Positions 58,337-64,000 of a stretch of 64,000 bases of DNA are shown here, in pieces (position 1 is the stretch's first letter; each line of letters opens with the position of its first letter). The translations under genes and the position numbers were made by a program. The notes beneath the pieces were generated by a model. The model made no database searches. It saw only the letters and a program-made list of their open reading frames with translations, and was not told where the DNA came from. This stretch comes from an uncultured Prevotellaceae bacterium (GTDB taxonomy: Bacteria > Bacteroidota > Bacteroidia > Bacteroidales > Muribaculaceae), in the NCBI GenBank assembly GCA_900318535.1, contig ONKU01000015.1, forward strand, positions 25,953 to 89,952, read 5' to 3'.

Positions 58337-59317
58337 ATGAAGAAATTCTTTACATTTGCAGCAAGCGCCCTGATGGCTTCGACCATGTGGGCTGGTGTGG
58401 TGACCCTTGACTTGAACAGTCCCGCCAATCCCGCCACTTTGGAGTATGGTGAGAATGGCGTTTGGACCGAGTGCTACAACGATGTGGACTACACTTGGTT
58501 GGAGTTTGGCGACAACAATGGCATGTTCATGCTCTCGCACCTGATCGACGGCGAAGGCGCCTCGTGGGGCGGATACTACTGGGACGGTTTTACTCCCGCT
58601 ATCGGTGGCGACCAGACCGACTATGGTATGCCTGGCAGCAGCGCATCGTGGACGACCAACTTTGGCGGCTGCATGGCCGGCGGCGGTTGCGTCATCAATG
58701 AAGACGGCACGGTGACTGCCGATCCTGATCAGCCCTACCTCGTGGCTTACTACAGCAACTGGGCAATGGAAGGCCCCAGCAACCAGGTGATGTTCATGAA
58801 CAAGGACGGCAAGATGGCCTTTACGCCTGCTGGCGTTTACGTCTGCAACCATCCCTGGCCTTACTATGGCTGTGTGCATGGCGACGGCATGGCCCGCGCT
58901 TTTGAGGAGGGTGACTATTTCGAACTGATCGCTCACGGCGTTACGGCTGATGGCACAGAGACGATTGCAAGCATCAATCTGGTAGAGTTTACCAATGGCC
59001 AGCTCAATGCCCTCAATGATTGGACTTTCTTTGACCTCTCAAGTCTGGGCGAGGTAGAGTCGGTTTATTTCACGTTGAATTCAACCGATTCAGGTGCCTA
59101 TGGCATGAACACGGCTTCTTACTTCTGCATGGACAAGTTCCAGGTTTTGGATGATGCTCCCACGGCTGTTGAGAACATTGGTGCTGACAAGCAGGTTGCT
59201 GGTGTACAGTATGTTAACCTTTCGGGTATGACCAGCGACAAGCCCTTTGATGGCATGAATGTTGTCGTTACTACCTTCACCGACGGCACCACCAGCACCG
59301 CTAAGGTGATGAAATAA
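58337..59317 (+). CDS. DUF4465-like secreted protein with T9SS-type C-terminus
   Basis: 326 residues. Signal peptide ending ALMASTMWA. The domain has ENGVWTECYNDVDYTWLEFG, GYYWDGFTPAIGGDQTDYG and PYLVAYYSNW, the pattern of DUF4465. I recall that the B12-binding protein BtuH of Bacteroides B12 loci may belong here, but am not certain. The end (VAGVQYVNLSGMTSDKPFDG followed by NVVVTTFTDGTTSTAKVMK) looks like a type IX secretion sorting signal. 45 bases after the fusion gene, so under riboswitch 2. Likely a cell-surface corrinoid-binding protein. Confidence 0.75.
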   Translation: MKKFFTFAASALMASTMWAGVVTLDLNSPANPATLEYGENGVWTECYNDVDYTWLEFGDNNGMFMLSHLIDGEGASWGGYYWDGFTPAIGGDQTDYGMPGSSASWTTNFGGCMAGGGCVINEDGTVTADPDQPYLVAYYSNWAMEGPSNQVMFMNKDGKMAFTPAGVYVCNHPWPYYGCVHGDGMARAFEEGDYFELIAHGVTADGTETIASINLVEFTNGQLNALNDWTFFDLSSLGEVESVYFTLNSTDSGAYGMNTASYFCMDKFQVLDDAPTAVENIGADKQVAGVQYVNLSGMTSDKPFDGMNVVVTTFTDGTTSTAKVMK

Positions 59318-59361
59318 TCGACAAAGAAGTATTGTATTAGTATATAGTAACCATGATTCGT

Positions 59362-59409
59362 GGATGCGTCCCGGTGGCACTGCCAACCACCAGGACGCAT
59401 CCTGTTTTT
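59362..59409 (+). terminator. terminator of the second B12 unit
   Basis: GGATGCGTCC (59362-59371) pairs perfectly with GGACGCATCC (59393-59402), with an inner GGTGG/CCACC stem, then T5. Confidence 0.85.
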
Positions 59410-59424
59410 GGGTTTTTCTGTACG

Positions 59425-59446
59425 ACTACCGAAAACGGTAGTTTTG
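59425..59446. terminator. second small hairpin with T tail
   Basis: ACTACCG, AAAA, CGGTAGT, then TTT. It may back up the preceding terminator or act in the topA leader. Confidence 0.5.
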
Positions 59447-59530
59447 CTTTCACCTTAATAATATATTATTAAAAGATGTGGAATGCAAAAAAATCTACTT
59501 CTTGGCGGTCTCTATTTCGATTTATTGAGT

Positions 59531-59538
59531 TACCTTTG
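59531..59538 (+). promoter_or_regulatory. topA -7 element
   Basis: TACCTTTG, exact. The nearest TTG on the far side (59502-59504) is 26 bases away. Confidence 0.45.
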
Positions 59539-59579
59539 CAGCCGATTTTTAAACAACGCGTTCAATAGAGAATACAGAT

Positions 59580-61940
59580 ATGGCAAAAAACCTAGTGATT
59601 GTCGAGTCCCCCGCCAAGGCGAAGACCATCCAGAAGTTTCTGGGAAATGAGTACAAGGTGATGTCAAGTTTCGGTCACATCCGCGACTTGCACAAGAAGA
59701 ACTTCAGCATTGATGTGGAGGACGGATTCAAACCCATATATGAGATACCTGAGGACAAGGAAGAACAAGTCAAGAAACTGAAAGACGAGGCCGCTAAGGC
59801 CGATCTCGTGTGGCTCGCAAGTGATGAAGACCGCGAGGGAGAGGCTATTGCATGGCATCTGTTTGAGGTGCTTGGTTTGTCTGATGAGAATACGCGTCGC
59901 ATCGTTTTCCACGAGATTACCGAGCCCGCTATTCTGGAAGCTATTCAGCATCCCCGCAACATAGACCTGAACCTGGTGGATGCCCAGCAGGCACGTCGTG
60001 TCCTCGACCGTATTGTGGGTTTTGAGCTGTCGCCGGTGCTGTGGCGCAAGATCAAGCCGGGACTCTCGGCAGGTCGCGTGCAGAGCGTAGCCGTGCGTCT
60101 GGTAGCCGAGCGCGAGAAGGAAATCAAGGCTTTCAAGAGCGAGCCCTACTACCGCATTGCCGCTCAGTTTGCTGACGCTCAGGGCGCAGAATTCACCGCC
60201 GAGCTCAACAAGCACATGAAGGACCATGACGAGGCCCATGCATTCTTGGAGGATTGCAAGGATGCTCATTATACAGTATCAAGCGTTGCTGTCAAGCCCG
60301 TCAAGCGCTCGCCGGCTCCTCCTTTCACCACCAGCACCCTGCAACAGGAGGCTGCCCGCAAGTTAGGTCTGTCGGTCAAGCAGACGATGAGGCTCGCCCA
60401 GCGGCTTTATGAGGAAGGTTTGATTACCTACATGCGTACCGACTCGGTCAACCTGAGCAAGCTGGCTTTGGGCGCTATCAGCAAGGAGATCAAGGAGGGT
60501 ATCGGTGAGCAGTACCTCAAGCTGAGGCATTACCGCACGACCAGCAAGGGCGCTCAGGAGGCTCACGAGGCCATCCGTCCCACCTATGTCAGCAACCACA
60601 CCATCACGGGCACGCCCCAAGAGAAGAAGCTCTATGACCTCATCTGGAAACGTACCATCGCTTCACAGATGGCTGACGCTCAACTCGAGAAGACGACTGC
60701 AAACATTGCTGTGGACGGTCGCAAGGAGTACTTTGTCGCTGAGGGCGAGGTTGTCAAGTTTGACGGCTTCCTCAAGGTCTATTTGGAGAGTAATGATGAT
60801 GCCGTGGATGCACCTAAGGATGTGCACACCTTGCCGGCCCTGAAAGACGGCGATGCTATTGAGGCTCAGGTGATCAACGCCATTCAGCGCTTCACCCAGC
60901 AGCCTAACCGATACACCGAGGCATCTCTGGTAAGGCGATTGGAGGAACTGGGCATCGGACGCCCCTCAACTTACGCGCCCATCATCTCCACAATTCAGGA
61001 GAGGCAGTATGTCGAGAAGGGTGAGGACAAGGGCCACAAGAGGGAATATGAGATCATCACCCTCAAGGGCGGTAAAATCACCGAGGGCAAGAAGAGCGAA
61101 ATCTTCGGTGTGGAGAAGGGCAAGCTGATCCCGACCGATGTGGGTATGGTTGTCAATGACTTCCTGGTGAAGTATTTCCCCGCAATCATGGACTACAACT
61201 TCACCGCCAAGGTGGAGAACGAGTTCGATGAGGTGGCACAGGGCAATGTCGAGTGGAAAAAGGAAATCGCTGACTTCTACGGTGACTTCCACCCCAGCAT
61301 CAGCAAGGTGTCCTCGTTGCGCCTGGAGCACAAGGTGGGTGAACGCCTGCTGGGTAACGATCCGGAGACCGGCCTGCCTGTCATGGTCAAGATCGGTCGT
61401 TATGGCCCTCTGGTGCAAATGGGCAGTGCTGACACCGAAGTCAAGCCCAAATTCGCATCACTGCAGAAGGGGCAGAGCATCGAGACCATTACCCTCGAAG
61501 AGGCTGTCAAGCTGTTTGAGTTGCCTCGTGACCTGGGTGAGTTCGAGGGCTCACAGGTTACCATCGGCGTGGGACACTTCGGACCGTATGTAAAGCATAA
61601 CGGTAAGTATGCGTCAATCCCCAAGGAGTATTCGCCCACAGCAATCACTCTTGATGAGGCCGTGGAGATCATCAAGGCTCAGCGTGAAGCTGAGGCCAAG
61701 AAAGTCATCAAGACCTTTGACGAGGAGCCTGAACTCAAGGTGCTCAATGGACGCTATGGACCCTACATCGTCTACAAGAAGCAAAACGTGAAAATTCCTA
61801 AGGGCAAAGATGCCGAATCGCTGACCCTGGAAGAGTGCCGCGAGATTGTTGCCGATGAGGCCAATCTGTCTAAGGGTGGGGCACGTAAGCGCGCTACGCG
61901 GGCCCGTACCACCTCCCGGAAAACGGCTAAAAAAGAATAA
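59580..61940 (+). CDS. topA: DNA topoisomerase I
   Basis: 786 residues. TOPRIM domain with LVIVESPAKAKTIQKFLG and the acidic triad in LVWLASDEDREGEAIAWH; the active tyrosine is in LITYMRTDSVNLS (about 285). GLSAGRVQSVAVRL and EASLVRRLEELGIGRPSTYA are typical. The C-terminal part has three to four TopA repeats without zinc cysteines (KIGRYGPLVQMG, GVGHFGPYVKHNGKYASIPK, LNGRYGPYIVYKKQNVKIPK) and a basic tail. It relaxes negative supercoils. Confidence 0.97.
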   Translation: MAKNLVIVESPAKAKTIQKFLGNEYKVMSSFGHIRDLHKKNFSIDVEDGFKPIYEIPEDKEEQVKKLKDEAAKADLVWLASDEDREGEAIAWHLFEVLGLSDENTRRIVFHEITEPAILEAIQHPRNIDLNLVDAQQARRVLDRIVGFELSPVLWRKIKPGLSAGRVQSVAVRLVAEREKEIKAFKSEPYYRIAAQFADAQGAEFTAELNKHMKDHDEAHAFLEDCKDAHYTVSSVAVKPVKRSPAPPFTTSTLQQEAARKLGLSVKQTMRLAQRLYEEGLITYMRTDSVNLSKLALGAISKEIKEGIGEQYLKLRHYRTTSKGAQEAHEAIRPTYVSNHTITGTPQEKKLYDLIWKRTIASQMADAQLEKTTANIAVDGRKEYFVAEGEVVKFDGFLKVYLESNDDAVDAPKDVHTLPALKDGDAIEAQVINAIQRFTQQPNRYTEASLVRRLEELGIGRPSTYAPIISTIQERQYVEKGEDKGHKREYEIITLKGGKITEGKKSEIFGVEKGKLIPTDVGMVVNDFLVKYFPAIMDYNFTAKVENEFDEVAQGNVEWKKEIADFYGDFHPSISKVSSLRLEHKVGERLLGNDPETGLPVMVKIGRYGPLVQMGSADTEVKPKFASLQKGQSIETITLEEAVKLFELPRDLGEFEGSQVTIGVGHFGPYVKHNGKYASIPKEYSPTAITLDEAVEIIKAQREAEAKKVIKTFDEEPELKVLNGRYGPYIVYKKQNVKIPKGKDAESLTLEECREIVADEANLSKGGARKRATRARTTSRKTAKKE

Positions 61941-61960
61941 AGATTTTCAAGCATTGCTTT

Positions 61961-61998
61961 AAGGTGTGTGTGACAACATGTTGTCGTACACACCTTTT
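61961..61998 (+). terminator. topA terminator
   Basis: An 18-base nearly perfect stem centred on ACATGT (AAGGTGTGTGTGACAACA against TGTTGTCGTACACACCTT, two G-U pairs), then TTTT. The remaining part of the 61941-62277 gap is AT-rich; a weak TAATTTTA (62089-62096) is the only promoter candidate. Confidence 0.8.
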
Positions 61999-62277
61999 GC
62001 TTTGCTCCATTGAATGGGTGTAAATAAAATCCAGTCCAAATTGCGAAAATAATTCTGCTTTTTTCACGTGTATTAGAAAAAATCATCGTAATTTTACCGA
62101 CTGAAGTGGAATTCCAATGGGTTTTTCATCTTCGGAAACTATTTTATTCGATGCGCAAATTATTGACGTAATGAAATTTAGTCTATAAAACTTAAAGTGA
62201 ATTTTAGGGATTTTTGCGACATCGATGACAGGAATTGAATACAACTAAAACAAACCAAACAAAAAACAGTAAAAATT

Positions 62278-63669
62278 ATGTCATTTTTCAAATCTATCAA
62301 GAGCGCTTTTGGCTCTGACGGTGACGACTACGATGTGTATGGCCAGCCCACAACGTTTGTAAATCCTTTCAGCAAAGACAAGAATGTGGCCGAGCACGAG
62401 CGTGACAAGGACGACGAGATCAAGATCGAAGTGGACAAAAAGGAGGAATATGCCATCGATGCCGAGTTTGCCGACAAGGCGGCAAAGCTCATGAATGAGC
62501 ATACCCACGCTGTGATCGACATGCTCAAGGGAAACTGGAAGAAGGAGCGTGAGGACCTCATGGCGATGGTCGAGGAGGCCAAGAAAAACATTGAGGAGTC
62601 CAAGGAGAAGATGCAGGCCAACGAGGCAAACCGCCGCCAGGCGCAAAACCGCGCAAATGACCTCGCTGCAAAGATCGCTGAGCTGGAGGCCGACCATGAA
62701 AAATTGGATATCGAGAAGAAGAGCCTCGAGAGCCGTCTGAAGGCGATGGAGGTGCGCAGTGAGGGTGCTGATGACCTGAGCAAGCAGGTCGAGGAGCTCA
62801 ACGCCACCATCGAGGACCTGAAAAAGCAGGTCGCCGAGCGTGATGCCGAAATCGAGCGCCGCGACAATATGCCGTTGCCTGCCGATGACGCTCCCACCAT
62901 CGAGCAACTCACTCAGCAGGTCGAGCAGCGCGACGACTTGATTGAGCGCATGAGGAAGAACATCGCCGAGATGGAGCAGAAGCTTGATGCGGCTGCCGAG
63001 GATCTCAAGGCTGCTGAAGAGCTGCAGAAGACGGTAGAGCAGGTCGAGGAGTTCAAGGACAAGAAGAATTCTGAGATCGCTTCTCTCCGCCAGCAGATTA
63101 TCAACCTCCAGAAGCGTGCGTCAGAGTATGACGAGCTGCGCAAGGCACACCTCGTTCTTAAAGATGAGAACGAAGGTCTGCAAAAGACCATCGACCAGCT
63201 CGAGGCTTCGGCTAAGCAGAATGCCGAGGTTCAGAATCGTCGCAGCATTGAGACGGGCAACATCATCGACGGCCTCAAATCGCAGCTGGCCACGGCGAAT
63301 GCTACCGCCGAGGACTTCAAGCGCAAATATAATTCGCTGAGCGTGGACGGCAATGAACGTGCAGCCAATTTCGCAAAGATCACTGCCGAGCGTGACGACG
63401 TCAAGGCTGAGCTCAAGCGCACCCAGGTGACGCTGCAGAAGAAGCAGCACGAGGCTCAGGCCATGATGGATGCTCTGGCTGAGAAGGACCGTCGCATCTC
63501 TGCACTCACCCAGCAGATCGATGAAATGAGTAAGGCCGCGTCCGCAGCGCCTGTTGCCAGTGAGCCCGATGACCCCGCGATGCGTGCTATCGACGACATC
63601 GACTGGGAGGATGACGGCTCCATGCCCCCTCATCCCGGTGAGGACCCTAAGCAGCTGTCGCTGTTTTAA
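62278..63669 (+). CDS. coiled-coil protein of unknown function
   Basis: 463 residues, no signal peptide. N-terminus MSFFKSIKSAFGSDGDDYDV, then a short DUF-like part and, from about residue 75 to 420, an almost unbroken heptad coiled coil rich in Glu, Lys, Gln and Ala (ELEADHEKLDIEKKSLESRL). The acidic C-terminus has DDIDWEDDGSMPPHPGEDPK. The first 40 residues look like a docking segment. It resembles cytoskeletal, DivIVA- or SMC-like scaffolds in composition, but no family is recognised. Own terminator; no clear promoter. Confidence 0.7.
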   Translation: MSFFKSIKSAFGSDGDDYDVYGQPTTFVNPFSKDKNVAEHERDKDDEIKIEVDKKEEYAIDAEFADKAAKLMNEHTHAVIDMLKGNWKKEREDLMAMVEEAKKNIEESKEKMQANEANRRQAQNRANDLAAKIAELEADHEKLDIEKKSLESRLKAMEVRSEGADDLSKQVEELNATIEDLKKQVAERDAEIERRDNMPLPADDAPTIEQLTQQVEQRDDLIERMRKNIAEMEQKLDAAAEDLKAAEELQKTVEQVEEFKDKKNSEIASLRQQIINLQKRASEYDELRKAHLVLKDENEGLQKTIDQLEASAKQNAEVQNRRSIETGNIIDGLKSQLATANATAEDFKRKYNSLSVDGNERAANFAKITAERDDVKAELKRTQVTLQKKQHEAQAMMDALAEKDRRISALTQQIDEMSKAASAAPVASEPDDPAMRAIDDIDWEDDGSMPPHPGEDPKQLSLF

Positions 63670-63697
63670 TGCTTGACATTACTATATAATATGGTAA

Positions 63698-63732
63698 AAA
63701 GGGGGCGGAATCACTTGTGGTCCGCCTCCTTT
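63698..63732 (+). terminator. terminator after the coiled-coil gene
   Basis: AAAGGGGGCGGA (63698-63709) pairs with TCCGCCTCCTTT (63721-63732) with one G-U pair; a short T run follows. Confidence 0.75.
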
Positions 63733-63844
63733 CTCGAGAACTCCGAGTAGCAGGCCTCGATCGGCCTTTTTTCTCAATAAATCGGGGAAAACTACTGCCG
63801 AAATGTTATCAAATGTTATTTTTGAAACTTTTTCCCTGAATTAT

Positions 63845-63875
63845 TTGGTCAGTTTGTAGGGCGGTAGTAATTTTG
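63845..63875 (+). promoter_or_regulatory. strong promoter of a downstream unit, probably rRNA
   Basis: TTG (63845-63847), 20-base spacer, TAATTTTG (63868-63875). No gene starts before the window ends, so the leader is at least 120 bases. Confidence 0.6.
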
Positions 63876-63963
63876 CATCGCTTTTGCGGCTCACAATATG
63901 ACAAATTGCGTGAGCGATTTTTTTGACGCCTTTTTCGGGCGGTCTGTTGTGCCGGAAAAGCTT

Positions 63964-63975
63964 AGTTCTTTGAAA
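63964..63975 (+). promoter_or_regulatory. boxA-like antitermination sequence
   Basis: AGTTCTTTGAAA resembles boxA (TGCTCTTTAAC) and the leader found before 16S rRNA genes of Bacteroidales. With the long leader it suggests an rRNA operon just past 64000. Confidence 0.5.
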
Positions 63976-64000
63976 TGTTTGCAATGAGGAAATTGACAGT

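Overview
The window is a 64 kb piece of a Bacteroidales chromosome of moderate GC content, probably Muribaculaceae or Prevotellaceae (family level is inference). The evidence is a type IX secretion (T9SS) core of porT, porP and porK-L-M-N; promoters of the Bacteroidetes form TTG-N19/20-TAnnTTTG; almost no Shine-Dalgarno sequences; TonB/BtuG-type cobalamin uptake; and secreted proteins ending in dockerin-like repeats. Nothing suggests phage, insertion sequences or CRISPR.

Layout. 1-426: end of an MFS sugar transporter gene and a two-way regulatory region with a LacI-type palindrome. 427-5054: ychF, two GT4 glycosyltransferases and a radical SAM/SPASM-like enzyme, separated by TTAGGAG-type intergenic repeats. 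5051-9829: two CotH-kinase-fold proteins (one with an N-terminal dockerin), a GT4 enzyme and a hexapeptide acyltransferase. 9857-18899 (minus strand): an exopolysaccharide export operon reading wzx-like, wza-like, wzc-like tyrosine kinase, wzy-like, GT4, secreted beta-helix protein. 19044-21145: two tandem membrane O-acyltransferases. 21240-28329: porT, porP and porKLMN of the T9SS. 28674-30254: rpsU, xer recombinase, hpf. 30586-43869: the classical translation/transcription block tRNA-Thr, Tyr, Gly, Thr, tuf, tRNA-Trp, secE, nusG, rplKAJL, rpoBC.

44037-59317 is the most unusual part. Two cobalamin riboswitches head two units: btuB-btuG-surface protein, and a large fusion protein (surface domain + BtuG-like propeller + dockerin) followed by a DUF4465-like protein with a T9SS-type C-terminus. 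Between them sit two dockerin proteins that share a repeated beta-rich module, and nrdDG, the B12-independent anaerobic ribonucleotide reductase. Five secreted proteins in the window carry paired dockerin-like repeats, and two of these lie under B12 riboswitches. This suggests a surface-assembled cobalamin capture system; the assembly partner (cohesin or equivalent) is not in the window.

59580-64000: topA, a coiled-coil protein of unknown role, then a promoter and boxA-like sequence that look like the leader of an rRNA operon just beyond the window.

The other outstanding observation is tuf. The EF-Tu reading frame is intact but lacks 20 near-universal residues of the G domain and about five residues near the C-terminus. 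It is either an assembly error, a dead copy, or a very strange EF-Tu.
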